Positions 43,145-52,934 are shown, counted from the stretch's first letter. The stretch: DNA of 64,000 nt from Paraburkholderia fungorum (GCF_902833645.1 NZ_CADFGE010000014.1:1-64000); one strand, 5' to 3'. Translations and numbers: made by a program. Notes: generated from the sequence alone by a model not told the origin.

Positions 43145-45511
43145 ATGCCGCCTAGACAGCTTTCCCAAACGACTTCCTCTTGTGCCGTAGTGCCGCGCAA
43201 AAGGCGGCTCGTAGCGGCGTTGATCGCCGTTCCGGGCCTGATGCCCGCGCTTGCGCACGCCCAGCTGGTGGGGGAAGCGGCGCAGCCGCAACCTATCGAC
43301 GCGCCGTGGGGCATGCAGCTCGCCCCGCAGCTCGAAGACCATCCGTTGCAGGCCAGCCAGAAGCCGGCCACTTTCGTGCTCGGCGACACGACGAGCGGCA
43401 CCACCGATCAGGACCTGGCCGCGAAAGGCTCGGCCGAGGTGCGGCGCAATACCTTCGTCATCAAGGCCGACGCGCTGCACTACGATCAGGACACGGACAT
43501 GGCCGATGCCTACGGCCAGGTTCACCTGAACAACAACGGCGCCGTCTTCTCCGGCCCCGAAGCGCATATGCGGGTGGACTCGAGCGAAGGCTTCATGTCG
43601 GCGCCGAAGTATCACTTCAACGTGACCGGCGGCTCCGGCAGCGCGGAGCGCGTCGATCTGCTCGACACCGAGCGTTCGGTGTTCACGAAGGGTACCTACA
43701 CGGCTTGCTCGTGCTCGGACAATCCGGCCTGGTACCTCAAAGGCGGCGAGTTCGATTTCGACACCGGGGCGGACGAAGGTGTCGCGTACAACAGCGTGCT
43801 GTTCTTCCAGGGCGTGCCGATATTCGCGTCGCCGTGGCTGTCGTTCCCGCTGTCGGGCGACCGGCGCAGCGGTATTCTGCCGCCTTCGTACTCGGTGAGT
43901 TCGACGAACGGCTTCGAGCTGTCGCTGCCGTACTACTTCAACATCGCGCCGAATCGCGATCTGACCGTCACGCCGCGCCTGATCTCGAAACGCGGCGTGC
44001 AGCTGCAGTCGACCTTCCGTTATCTGTCGCCGACGTATTCGGGCTCGATCACCGGTGAGTTTCTGCCGGACGACCACCTGACCCACACCAACCGCTACGC
44101 GCTGTACATCCAGCACAACCAGAACTTCGGCAACGGGTTCGGCGGTTATATCTACTACAACAAGGTCTCGGATAACACGTATCCGGAAGATCTGTCGTCA
44201 TCGGTCAGTCAGTTCCTGAACGGCACCCAGCTTCTGTATCAACAGGAAGCCGGGTTGACCTATAACAACGGCCCGTGGTCGGTGCTCGCCCGCGAACAGC
44301 ACTGGCAGACGCTGACGCCTTCGATCGCGCCGTATGGCCGCGAGCCGCAGTTGAATGTGAAGTACGCGAAGTACAACGTTGGCGGTTTCGACTACGGCGC
44401 GGAAGCCGACTACACGAATTTCCGCATCACGACCGGGGACCTGACCCAGGGTCAGCGGGTCATGTTCAACCCGTATGTGTCGTATTCGGTGGTCGGACCT
44501 GGGTACTTCGTTACGCCGAAGGTGCAGTGGCACCTTGCGTCGTACAACCTGAACAACATCAGCAACGACGTACCGGTCGGCACGCCGAAGAATTTCACCG
44601 AATCGATCCCGACGCTCAGCTTCGACACCGGGCTGATTTTCGACCGTTCGGTACGGCTCTTCGGGCAGGATTACATCCAGACGCTCGAGCCGCGGATTTA
44701 CTACGTCTATACGCCGTACCGCAACCAGGCGTCCGCGCCGCTGTTCGATACGGCCGACTCCGACTTCGGGCTGGCGGAAATCTTCACGCCGAACACCTTC
44801 GTCGGCAACGACCGGATCGCCGACGCGAACCGTCTGACCGCGGCCATCACCACGCGCTTCATCAACCCGGCAACGGGCGACGAACGCGCGCGCTTCGTGA
44901 TCGCGCAGCAGTATTACTTCCAGGATCAGCGCGTCACGCTGCTGCCTACGCAGACCAGCACGCAGGCCACGCATTCGGACCTGATCCTCGGGGCGTCGCT
45001 CAAGCTCGGCGCCGGTTTCGCTTCGGAAACGGCGTTCCAATATAATGCCGACAACAACCAGTTGGTGAAGACGAGCGTCGGCTTTGGCTTCAGCCCGGCC
45101 TCCGGCAAGGTGATCAATGTCGCGTATCGCTACACGCGCGCGAACACCACGCTGGATAACACGCCGATCAACCAGGTGCTGATTTCGGGGCAGTGGCCGC
45201 TGACGCATCGGGTGTACGGGGTAGGGCGATTCAATTACGACCTGGGCGGCCATCGGATCGTCGACGGTCTGGTCGGTCTGCAATACGACGCCGACTGCTG
45301 GACGCTCGGCGCCGGGATTCAGCGCTACGCGAACGGTCTGAATACGTCGGGGCAGAATCAGTCGAGCACGCGGTTTCTCGCGCAGTTGACGCTCAAGGGC
45401 TTGTCGACCGTCGACAACGGGCTGATTCCGGCGTTCCGCGCCAGCGTGGCTGGCTATACGCCGTTGCCGCCGCCGCCGCCGCCGGAATCGCGTTTCACCA
45501 ATTACGAATGA
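43145..45511 (+). CDS. lptD: LPS assembly protein LptD
   Basis: LptD is the outer-membrane beta-barrel that, with LptE, inserts LPS into the outer leaflet. The 788-residue protein has a signal peptide (LVAALIAVPGLMPALAHA), an N-terminal OstA jelly-roll domain (IKADALHYDQDTDMADAYGQVHL, ~residues 105-200) and a long barrel ending near the C-terminal RFTNYE. Cysteines CSC (~residue 194) and one near 718 (DADCW) could make the domain-linking disulfides. The exact start is uncertain because no strong ribosome-binding site precedes ATG 43145. First gene of lptD-surA-pdxA-ksgA. Confidence 0.95.
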   Translation: MPPRQLSQTTSSCAVVPRKRRLVAALIAVPGLMPALAHAQLVGEAAQPQPIDAPWGMQLAPQLEDHPLQASQKPATFVLGDTTSGTTDQDLAAKGSAEVRRNTFVIKADALHYDQDTDMADAYGQVHLNNNGAVFSGPEAHMRVDSSEGFMSAPKYHFNVTGGSGSAERVDLLDTERSVFTKGTYTACSCSDNPAWYLKGGEFDFDTGADEGVAYNSVLFFQGVPIFASPWLSFPLSGDRRSGILPPSYSVSSTNGFELSLPYYFNIAPNRDLTVTPRLISKRGVQLQSTFRYLSPTYSGSITGEFLPDDHLTHTNRYALYIQHNQNFGNGFGGYIYYNKVSDNTYPEDLSSSVSQFLNGTQLLYQQEAGLTYNNGPWSVLAREQHWQTLTPSIAPYGREPQLNVKYAKYNVGGFDYGAEADYTNFRITTGDLTQGQRVMFNPYVSYSVVGPGYFVTPKVQWHLASYNLNNISNDVPVGTPKNFTESIPTLSFDTGLIFDRSVRLFGQDYIQTLEPRIYYVYTPYRNQASAPLFDTADSDFGLAEIFTPNTFVGNDRIADANRLTAAITTRFINPATGDERARFVIAQQYYFQDQRVTLLPTQTSTQATHSDLILGASLKLGAGFASETAFQYNADNNQLVKTSVGFGFSPASGKVINVAYRYTRANTTLDNTPINQVLISGQWPLTHRVYGVGRFNYDLGGHRIVDGLVGLQYDADCWTLGAGIQRYANGLNTSGQNQSSTRFLAQLTLKGLSTVDNGLIPAFRASVAGYTPLPPPPPPESRFTNYE

Positions 45512-45587
45512 CGCTGGCGCGATCATTTATCGCATGCGAAAAGACGGGCCAGGCGCGCCCGACATCATTGGAGTATCTGTGGCAATC

Positions 45588-46943
45588 ATGAAAAAGCTTC
45601 GCTTGGCAACACTTGCGGCCGGTCTGGTCGCCGCAGCGTCTTTCCTGTCGGTTGCGCCCGCTCAGGCGCAGGCGCTGTCGTCCGGCAATAACGGCCAGAC
45701 GGTCGACACCATCGCCGCAGTGGTCAACAACGGTGTCATTACACGGCGCGAGCTCGACGATCGCATCGGCCTGATTACCCACCGGCTGAACCAGCAGAAC
45801 GCCCCGGTCCCGCCGATGGACCAGTTGCGCCAGCAGGTGCTCAACCAGATGGTGCTGGAACGCATCCAGTTGCAGAAGGCGAAAGAAGACGGCATCAACA
45901 TCGACGATGCCGCCGTGCAAAAAACGCTCGAACGGCTCGCGCAGGCCAACAACATGTCGCTCGACATGTATCGCTCGCGCATCGAGGCGCAAGGCGTGCC
46001 CTGGGCCACCTTCACGAAAGACGCACGCACCGAGCTGACGCTCTCGCGTCTGCGTGAGAAGGAAGTGGACAGCAAGGTCACGGTGTCGGATGCCGAGGTC
46101 GCGAACTACATTGCCAGCCAGCGCGGCCCGAACGCCGGGCTGACGAGCGATCTACACCTTCAGCACATCTTCCTGAAGGCGCCGCTGAACGCCTCGGAAA
46201 CCGATATCGAAACCGCGCAGAAAAAGGCTCAGGCTCTGCTGGCCGAAGCCAAAGGCGGCGCCAACTTCGAGAAGCTGGCGAAGTCGAATTCGCAGGCACC
46301 GGATGCTTCGAAAGGTGGCGACACGGGTTTCGTGCCGCCGTCCAAGCTGCCGCCTGAGTTCGTCAAGGCCGCCTCGACGCTGCGTCCGGGCGAGATCAAC
46401 CCGGACCTGATCCGCACCAACGACGGCTTCGAAATCTTGCGCCTCGTCGATCGTCGCGCCGGCCAGGGCACCAGCTCCGATGCACCGAAGCTCGTGCAAA
46501 CGCACGTTCGCCACATTCTGCTGCGCGTCGGCGACGGCATGTCCGAGCCGCAAGCGCGTCAGAAGCTGCTTGAGATCAAGAACGAGATCGCCGCCGGCGG
46601 CGACTTCGCGAAGTTCGCCCGCACGTACTCGCAAGACGGTTCGTCGTCGCAAGGCGGCGACCTCGGCTGGATCAGCCCGGGCGAGACGGTGCCGGAATTC
46701 GAGCGCGCGATGAACAGCCTGCAGGACGGCCAGATCAGCGATCCGGTGCGCAGCGAATACGGTTACCACCTGATTCAGGTGCTGGGCCGCCGCGAATCGG
46801 AAGGCTCGGTTTCGCAGCAGATGGATCTGGCGCGTCAGGCGATCGGTCAGCGCAAGGCGGAACAGGCCTACGCCGACTGGCTGCGCGAATTGCGCGACAC
46901 CGCTTACGTGGAAGTGAAGCCGAATCTGTCGAGCATGCAATAA
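45588..46943 (+). CDS. surA: Periplasmic chaperone/isomerase SurA
   Basis: SurA delivers unfolded outer-membrane proteins, LptD among them, to the BAM complex. The protein has a signal peptide (LATLAAGLVAAASFLSVAPAQA), the SurA N-terminal chaperone domain (VNNGVITRRELDDRI), and two parvulin domains (LHLQHIFLKAP...; VRHILLRVGDG...). I list ATG 45588. A GTG at 45579, three codons upstream, has a better-spaced GGAG (5 bp) and may be the real start. It follows lptD by 76 bp and precedes pdxA by 5 bp. Confidence 0.95.
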   Translation: MKKLRLATLAAGLVAAASFLSVAPAQAQALSSGNNGQTVDTIAAVVNNGVITRRELDDRIGLITHRLNQQNAPVPPMDQLRQQVLNQMVLERIQLQKAKEDGINIDDAAVQKTLERLAQANNMSLDMYRSRIEAQGVPWATFTKDARTELTLSRLREKEVDSKVTVSDAEVANYIASQRGPNAGLTSDLHLQHIFLKAPLNASETDIETAQKKAQALLAEAKGGANFEKLAKSNSQAPDASKGGDTGFVPPSKLPPEFVKAASTLRPGEINPDLIRTNDGFEILRLVDRRAGQGTSSDAPKLVQTHVRHILLRVGDGMSEPQARQKLLEIKNEIAAGGDFAKFARTYSQDGSSSQGGDLGWISPGETVPEFERAMNSLQDGQISDPVRSEYGYHLIQVLGRRESEGSVSQQMDLARQAIGQRKAEQAYADWLRELRDTAYVEVKPNLSSMQ

Positions 46944-46948
46944 ACATC

Positions 46949-47959
46949 ATGACAAGCGCCGCGCAGCCTACCAGCCTTCCGTTACAGATCGCGATCACGA
47001 CCGGCGAGCCCGCCGGCGTCGGCCCCGAGCTGACCGCGCAGGCGCTGGCGGGTGCGGCGGCGCACTGGCCTCACGCACAGTTCACCGTGCTGGGCGATGC
47101 GGATTTGCTGGCCGACCGCGCGCGCGCGGTCGGGGTCGATTGGGCCGCGTTGCTGGCGCAAGGCAAGCGCGTGCGGGTGCAGCATAGGCCGCTCGGCGCG
47201 CCCTCGCTGGCCGGCAAGCTGGACGCCGCCAACGGCCGCTACGTGCTCGATCTGCTCGACTGCGCGATCGACGGCGCCGTGGCCGGCACGTTCGACGCGA
47301 TCGTCACCGCGCCGCTGCAAAAGAGCACCATCAACGACGCCGGCGTCCCGTTCACCGGCCACACGGAATATCTGGCCGAGCGCACGCACACGCCGCGCGT
47401 GGTGATGATGCTGGCCGGCACGGGCAAGCGCCCGTTGCGCGTCGCGCTGGCTACCACGCATCTGCCGCTCAAAGATGTCTCCGCCGCGCTAACGGTCGAC
47501 GGGATCGTCGAGACGCTGCGCATCGTCGATCACGATTTGCGCCATCATTTTGGTTTGCCCGCGCCGCGCATCCTCGTGACGGGGTTGAACCCGCATGCGG
47601 GCGAAAACGGTTATCTGGGCCGCGAGGAAATCGAGGTGATTTCCCCGGCACTGAAGCTCGCGAACGAGCAAGGCATCGACGCTCCTGGCCCCTATCCGGC
47701 GGACACCTTGTTCCAGCCGCGTTATCTGGAGCAGGCCGACTGCGTACTGGCGATGTTCCACGATCAGGGTCTGCCGGTGTTGAAGTACGCGACCTTTGGC
47801 GAAGGCATCAACATCACGCTCGGCCTGCCGATCATTCGCACCTCGGTCGATCACGGCACCGCGCTCGATCTGGCCGGCACCGGCCGAGCCGACGCGGGCA
47901 GTATGATCGCCGCGATCGATGCGGCGGTTTCGATGGCGCAGCACCGCCGCGCGGGCTGA
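46949..47959 (+). CDS. pdxA: 4-hydroxythreonine-4-phosphate dehydrogenase PdxA
   Basis: PdxA oxidises 4-phosphohydroxy-L-threonine in pyridoxal-phosphate synthesis. The 336-residue protein has the N-terminal ITTGEPAGVGPELTAQAL motif, FTGHTEYLAERT with metal-ligand His, and the C-terminal GLPIIRTSVDHGTALDLAGTG block. Position between surA and ksgA is the standard proteobacterial arrangement. Confidence 0.97.
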   Translation: MTSAAQPTSLPLQIAITTGEPAGVGPELTAQALAGAAAHWPHAQFTVLGDADLLADRARAVGVDWAALLAQGKRVRVQHRPLGAPSLAGKLDAANGRYVLDLLDCAIDGAVAGTFDAIVTAPLQKSTINDAGVPFTGHTEYLAERTHTPRVVMMLAGTGKRPLRVALATTHLPLKDVSAALTVDGIVETLRIVDHDLRHHFGLPAPRILVTGLNPHAGENGYLGREEIEVISPALKLANEQGIDAPGPYPADTLFQPRYLEQADCVLAMFHDQGLPVLKYATFGEGINITLGLPIIRTSVDHGTALDLAGTGRADAGSMIAAIDAAVSMAQHRRAG

Positions 47960-48048
47960 TCCGGCAGCCGCGCAGACGGGGCGTACGCGCTCCCCGGCGT
48001 TTGCTGTTTTCGTGTTCGTGGCGCGCGTGGCGCTGGTTTGTTGCCGGG

Positions 48049-48088
48049 TTGTTCCCGGTTGCTCCCGCTTGTTCCCGGGTGCTCCTAT
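48049..48088. repeat. Degenerate 10-bp tandem repeats before ksgA
   Basis: TTGTTCCCGG, TTGCTCCCGC, TTGTTCCCGG and GTGCTCCTAT follow in tandem, about 33 bp before the ksgA ATG; a diverged unit (TTGTTGCCGG) precedes them. Confidence 0.65.
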
Positions 48089-48121
48089 TCTTAAGCAGTT
48101 CTCTTTCAAAGCGTTTCTTCG

Positions 48122-48994
48122 ATGTCCACCAGCAGACAGCAACAGGGCCGCCACCAGGGCCATATCGCGCGCAAGCGTTTCGGGCAGAATTTTCTGGTCG
48201 ACATGGGCGTGATCGATTCGATCGTCGACGTGATCCGGCCGCAGCGGGGCGAGCGCATGGTCGAGATCGGGCCAGGGCTTGGCGCGCTCACCGAACCGCT
48301 GATCGAGCGCCTGGCAACGCCGGAGGCGCCGTTGCACGCGGTCGAGCTGGATCGCGATCTGATTGGCCGTCTCAAGAGCAAATTCGGCGCGTTGCTCGAG
48401 TTGCATGCGGGCGACGCGCTTGCGTTTGACTTCGGCACGCTCGCAGCGCCGGGTGAGAAGGCGTCGCTGCGCATTGTCGGCAATCTGCCGTACAACATTT
48501 CGAGCCCCTTGCTGTTTCATCTGACCGCCTTCGCGGACCGCGTGATCGATCAGCATTTCATGCTGCAGAACGAAGTGGTCGAGCGCATGGTGGCGGAGCC
48601 GGGCACCAAGGCGTTCAGCCGCCTGTCGGTCATGCTGCAATATCGCTACGTGATCGATAAGCAACTCGACGTGCCGCCCGAGGCATTCCAGCCGCCGCCG
48701 AAGGTCGACTCGGCGATCGTGCGGATGATCCCGTACGAACTGCATGAATTGCCGGCCGTGGACGAGCGCGTGCTCGGCGAGGTGGTCACGGCGGCCTTCT
48801 CGCAGCGGCGCAAGATGCTGCGCAACACGTTGGCCGCGTTCCGCGATCTGGTGGATTTCGAAGCGCTGGGTTTCGATCTGCAACGTCGCGCCGAAGATGT
48901 GCCGGTGGCCGAATATGTGCGTGTGGCGCAGATCGTGGCCGCTTCGCCGACGCGCGGCACCGCAGCCGCGGACGTTGAGACCGACGACGCCTGA
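48122..48994 (+). CDS. ksgA: 16S rRNA dimethyladenosine transferase KsgA/RsmA
   Basis: KsgA dimethylates two adjacent adenosines near the 3' end of 16S rRNA. The 290-residue protein opens with HIARKRFGQNFLVD, the diagnostic motif, then MVEIGPGLGALTEPL (SAM motif I) and NLPYNISSPLLFHL (catalytic motif IV). Last gene of the lptD cluster. Confidence 0.97.
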   Translation: MSTSRQQQGRHQGHIARKRFGQNFLVDMGVIDSIVDVIRPQRGERMVEIGPGLGALTEPLIERLATPEAPLHAVELDRDLIGRLKSKFGALLELHAGDALAFDFGTLAAPGEKASLRIVGNLPYNISSPLLFHLTAFADRVIDQHFMLQNEVVERMVAEPGTKAFSRLSVMLQYRYVIDKQLDVPPEAFQPPPKVDSAIVRMIPYELHELPAVDERVLGEVVTAAFSQRRKMLRNTLAAFRDLVDFEALGFDLQRRAEDVPVAEYVRVAQIVAASPTRGTAAADVETDDA

Positions 48995-49024
48995 GTCGCG
49001 TCGTACGGTCCGGAACCGAAGTAA

Positions 49025-49065
49025 GCGCGCGGCGTCCTGCAGCGCGTGCGAAACGCGCCGCGCGC
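49025..49065. terminator. GC hairpin between ksgA and the convergent transporter
   Basis: GCGCGCGGCG (49025-49034) pairs with CGCCGCGCGC (49056-49065). There is no T-tract; a bidirectional stop is suggested by location only. Confidence 0.35.
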
Positions 49066-49075
49066 ACTCCAACCG

Positions 49076-50011
49076 CTACGCAGCAGCCCGCTTCACGGGC
49101 GCATTGACCAGCGCAATGCCGACGAGCACGAGCGCCGCCGCCATCAGAAAGCGCAGACTGAACGACTCGCCGAGCAGCAGTACGCCGAAGGTCACGCCAA
49201 ACAGCGGTGTCAGGAACGAAAACACCGACAGGCGCGACGCGACGTAACGGGTCAACAGCCAGAACCACACCAGATAGCTGACGAACGCGACGATCACCGC
49301 CTGATACGCAACGCTCATCACCGCGAGCGGCGTGACGGTTTCCACGCGTGCCTGGCCGAGCCCCAGCGCGAGCGCGAGCAGCACTACAGCCGACACCATT
49401 AATTGATAGAACAGCGTCTTGCTGGCGCTCGTGTGGGCAAGCCGCGTGGCGCGGACCACCACGGTGGTCGCGGCCCACAAGATGCCGGCCAGCACGCCGA
49501 GCGCGTCGCCGGCGACGCCCTGCAGGGTTGAGCCCTGTGCCGCGTGGTCGTGCAGGAAACCGTCCGCGAACGCTAGCGCCATGCCCACGAACGCCACCAG
49601 GATGCCGAGCCACTGGGTGCGCCGCATCCGCTCGCCATCGGCGAACCAGTGCAGGCCGAGCGCTGTGAAGCAGGGTGCGGTGTACAGAAACACCGCCATG
49701 CGCGAAGCGCTGGTTAGCGTCAGGCCGAGAAAAATGCACACGAATTCGCCGGCGAACAGCACGCCCGCGAGCAAGCCGGCGCCCAACGTGCCGTCGTCGC
49801 GAAACAACGGGGTGCCGCGCGAGCGCGCCCAACCCCAGACCAGCACCGCGGCGATCGCCGAGCGCAAACCCGCCTGGAATATCGGTGGCAATGCGGTGTT
49901 GGCGCTCTTGATCGCGACTTGCTGCAGTCCCCAGATCGCGCACAAGCCAATCATCAGAAGGATGGCGAAGCTGTCCAGGGTGCGGCGGGCGGGCAGGGCG
50001 GTGGCGCTCAT
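49076..50011 (-). CDS. EamA/DMT family transporter
   Basis: This 311-residue protein has ten membrane helices in two EamA repeats (ILLMIGLCAIWGLQQVAIK...; LGVLAGILWAATTVVVR...). The family exports metabolites such as amino acids and purines. No neighbour indicates the substrate. It ends in a short basic tail (VKRAAA) and is convergent with ksgA. Confidence 0.9.
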   Translation of the reverse strand: MSATALPARRTLDSFAILLMIGLCAIWGLQQVAIKSANTALPPIFQAGLRSAIAAVLVWGWARSRGTPLFRDDGTLGAGLLAGVLFAGEFVCIFLGLTLTSASRMAVFLYTAPCFTALGLHWFADGERMRRTQWLGILVAFVGMALAFADGFLHDHAAQGSTLQGVAGDALGVLAGILWAATTVVVRATRLAHTSASKTLFYQLMVSAVVLLALALGLGQARVETVTPLAVMSVAYQAVIVAFVSYLVWFWLLTRYVASRLSVFSFLTPLFGVTFGVLLLGESFSLRFLMAAALVLVGIALVNAPVKRAAA

Positions 50012-50366
50012 GGGTCTCGTGGCGTTGTCGTTATAGATCGTACGATATCAAATCCGTCCCTCCCGCCATGCGATGACCCCACCGCCTACGCGTGCTTCTT
50101 ACAATCTGCAAGCGTTTCGATGAGAGAACAACACTTATGTCTGTCTATTTTCTTACTGCCCCGATTTCGCGCTAAGGTTCATCCACGCGCATTTCGTCAG
50201 CTCATTCAAGTGGCTTGTACGGGCCTTCACGGGAGCTCCTACGCGGACCCGGGCGGCATCTTCCCGTCGATTGTGCGGCCTCAGATGAGCAGCGTGGCGG
50301 CGCGTCGCGTCGGGTGCGGCGGCGTCAAAAATCCGCAAAAAGCGGGAACCTGTACGAGGAGACGAC
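50012..50366. other. 355-bp gap before the porin
   Basis: A perfect 10-bp palindrome ATCGTACGAT (50037-50046) lies 26 bp upstream of the transporter start and could be an operator. A 12-codon frame at 50136-50174 has no spaced ribosome-binding site and is not called. The remainder is presumably the porin promoter region. Confidence 0.45.
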
Positions 50367-51476
50367 ATGAAGAACGTAAGCAGGTGGGCGATGGCAGCCG
50401 TGCCCGCCGCGTTGGCGTGCCACATGGCGCACGCCCAATCGAGCGTGACGCTTTACGGCGTGATCGACGAGAGCGTGCGCTACCTGACTCATGCAAATCG
50501 GGCCGGTGATTCATCGCTCGGACTCGGCAATGGCGGCATGACGGAGAGCCGCTGGGGCATCAGGGGCACCGAGGATCTGGGCGGCGGCTGGTCGACGTTC
50601 TTCAAGCTCGAAAACCGTTTCTACATGAATAGCGGCCAAAGCGATCCCACTTTGCCATTCTTCAATGAGGCACAGGTGGGCGTGCGCTCGGATTCCTTTG
50701 GTCAGGTGATCTTCGGCCGTCAGTACAACGTGATGATCGAGGGCGTGACCATTGGCGGTTATGGCAGCAATCTCTGGATTCCATACGATTTCAGCTTTCA
50801 GCCGGAAGTGACGATGACCGGCGGCATCTGGACCAGCAACCAGGTGCAGTATCAGGCGAAATATGCGGGTTTCCATCTCGCCGCCGGCTACGCATTCGGC
50901 GGCAACGCGGGCAATTCATACGGCAGCCAGGTGGGCGTGGCGGCCGCTTACGCACCGGGTGGTCCGTTCACGTTCGGCGGCGCGTATCAGGAGTCGAAAG
51001 ATTCAGTCAATGGCGCCGCGGCGAAGGCGTGGACCTTCGGCGGGTCGTACACGTGGAACATGACCCGGTTTTCCGCCGGCTATATCGTCGACCAGAATGA
51101 CGCCGGATTTTCGAATTTTGCCAACGGGCCGTTTACCGCGCCTGCGCTGGCCGCGCTCAAGTACACCGATTTTTCGCGGCGTCGCATGATCATGGGCGGC
51201 ATCACGCAGCAGGTCGGTAACGCCTGGCACTTCGCAGCGAACGTGTGGCGCACCCTGCAGGACGGTAAAACCGCTGCGCAGAACGGTTCAGCGTGGCAGT
51301 ACCAACTGGTCGCCGACTACAACCTTTCGTTGCGCACCGATGTCTATCTGGAAGGCGACTACTCGCTGTACCGGGGCGGTTTGATCGGCGCGCAGTTGCA
51401 AGGCGTCAACGGTGTCGGGCTGGCGCAGAAGGGGAGCCAGATTGGCCTGATGGCCGGTATGCGGCATCAGTTCTGA
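50367..51476 (+). CDS. Gram-negative outer-membrane porin
   Basis: This 369-residue protein has a signal peptide ending in AHA, the mature start QSSVTLYGVIDESVRY, the conserved RWGIRGTEDLGGGWSTFFKLEN block and a terminal Phe (GMRHQF) as needed for barrel assembly. It belongs to the Burkholderiales trimeric porin group. Substrate preference cannot be deduced. GAGGAG lies upstream of the ATG. Confidence 0.94.
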   Translation: MKNVSRWAMAAVPAALACHMAHAQSSVTLYGVIDESVRYLTHANRAGDSSLGLGNGGMTESRWGIRGTEDLGGGWSTFFKLENRFYMNSGQSDPTLPFFNEAQVGVRSDSFGQVIFGRQYNVMIEGVTIGGYGSNLWIPYDFSFQPEVTMTGGIWTSNQVQYQAKYAGFHLAAGYAFGGNAGNSYGSQVGVAAAYAPGGPFTFGGAYQESKDSVNGAAAKAWTFGGSYTWNMTRFSAGYIVDQNDAGFSNFANGPFTAPALAALKYTDFSRRRMIMGGITQQVGNAWHFAANVWRTLQDGKTAAQNGSAWQYQLVADYNLSLRTDVYLEGDYSLYRGGLIGAQLQGVNGVGLAQKGSQIGLMAGMRHQF

Positions 51477-51485
51477 ACGCCCGAT

Positions 51486-52832
51486 TTACGCCGGCGCGCC
51501 TTCCATGCGCCGCTTCGACCGTTGCGGGTCGATCAGCGTGAACCCTGTTGTGCCGACGATCAGCAGCAGCACGCCCGTTACCGCGAAGCCGATCTCGTAG
51601 CCACGCGCGTCGCCTGCCGCGCCGAGCAGCTTGCCCATCGCGACGGGGCCGATCAGTCCGGCCGTGGTGAAGATCGAGTTGGTGATCGCGAGCAAGGCCC
51701 CGCGCCGCGCCACGGGCGCGACTTCCGCGACCAGCATCGGACCGAAGGTGAACGTCTGAAGCGCCAACGCGCTGGCGAGCCCCATCAAGGCGACCTTGAC
51801 GAGCGGCGGCGCGCCGAACAGCAATGCGCAGTACGCCAGTCCGCTCACCACGCATACCGCGCTGATCAACTTGCCGCGAGCTGCCTTCGACGACACGCCA
51901 CGCTTGAGCATGCGATGCGAGACCATCGCGAGCGCGATGCCGATCGGAATCTGCGCCGCGACTTGCAGCGCGAACAGCCAGCCGGCCTGGGTTGCCGCGA
52001 AGCCGAGGCCGAGCCGGAAATACGCGGGCACCCAGGTGAAACCGATCGCGATTACCGCATAGGCGACAAAGCATTGCAGCATCACGCCGATGACCGTGCG
52101 GTCGCTCAGCATGTGCCGCAAGCGCAACGACGCCGCGCGAGGGACCGCCCCTGCAACGGCAAGCGCGGGTGAGGCGTTGTGCTGACGATTCCCCGTCTTG
52201 CCCAGACACAGCCACAGGATCGTCCAGCCAATGCCGACCGCGCCAAGCGTGAGAAACGTTGCGTGCCAGTGCCACCGCTGCGAGATATAGGTGAGCGCGG
52301 GCCCGGCGATGATGACGCCCGCCGTTGCCCCCTGCTGCACGATGACGGTGGGAAGACTGCGCTCACGGTCGTCGAACCAGCTATAGACCACATGCAACGC
52401 GAGCGACGAGGCCGGTCCTTCGCCCGCACCCAGCAGGACGCGGCATAGCAGCAACACGGCAAAGCTGGTCGGCCACGCGAGCGGCAACTGCGCGACCGCC
52501 CAGGTCAGCGCGAGCGCGGCAAGCAGCCATTTCATATTGACGCGGTCGGCAATCAGGCCAATGGCAATGCCCGAGAGCGAGAACAGCAGAAAAAACGCGC
52601 TGCCGACGAAACCGAACTGACCATGCGTCAATTGCATGTCATGCATCATCGGGATCGCGACCAGTCCGAGCACGGCCTTGTCGGCGAAATTGATCAGCAT
52701 GAACAGGAACAGCGAGGCGACGATGACCCAGCGGCGGCTCGGCGCGGCCTCGCGTGTGTGGGCGGCCTGAAGCGGCGCCGTATCGGCGGCGAGCGCCGTG
52801 CAGCGCTTCGTGCTGCTGAGAATAGTGGGCAA
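51486..52832 (-). CDS. MFS transporter with TTG start
   Basis: This 448-residue protein has about twelve helices; its opening RRWVIVASLFLFMLINFADKAVLG and GFVGSAFFLLFSLSGIAIGLIADR are typical of the anion:cation symporter (phthalate/hexuronate) branch of MFS. The only start that keeps the first helices is TTG 52832, which has GGAGA 6 bp upstream; the frame continues to 53207 but with no similarity. It is divergent from a LysR gene, its likely regulator, and convergent with the porin (9 bp apart). Confidence 0.88.
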   Translation of the reverse strand: MPTILSSTKRCTALAADTAPLQAAHTREAAPSRRWVIVASLFLFMLINFADKAVLGLVAIPMMHDMQLTHGQFGFVGSAFFLLFSLSGIAIGLIADRVNMKWLLAALALTWAVAQLPLAWPTSFAVLLLCRVLLGAGEGPASSLALHVVYSWFDDRERSLPTVIVQQGATAGVIIAGPALTYISQRWHWHATFLTLGAVGIGWTILWLCLGKTGNRQHNASPALAVAGAVPRAASLRLRHMLSDRTVIGVMLQCFVAYAVIAIGFTWVPAYFRLGLGFAATQAGWLFALQVAAQIPIGIALAMVSHRMLKRGVSSKAARGKLISAVCVVSGLAYCALLFGAPPLVKVALMGLASALALQTFTFGPMLVAEVAPVARRGALLAITNSIFTTAGLIGPVAMGKLLGAAGDARGYEIGFAVTGVLLLIVGTTGFTLIDPQRSKRRMEGAPA

Positions 52833-52934
52833 GGCGTGTCTCCGTTTCTGGCGCGAGGCGCTGGGTTTTCGCCCATTTGAGGTGGTATAAGTGAATTGTT
52901 CAAGTGCATTCTCGTTATCGGGAGCTTGCAAATC

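Noticed and set aside
50136..50174. 12-codon frame upstream of the porin as a leader peptide
   Set aside because: No spaced ribosome-binding site and no attenuator structure after it.
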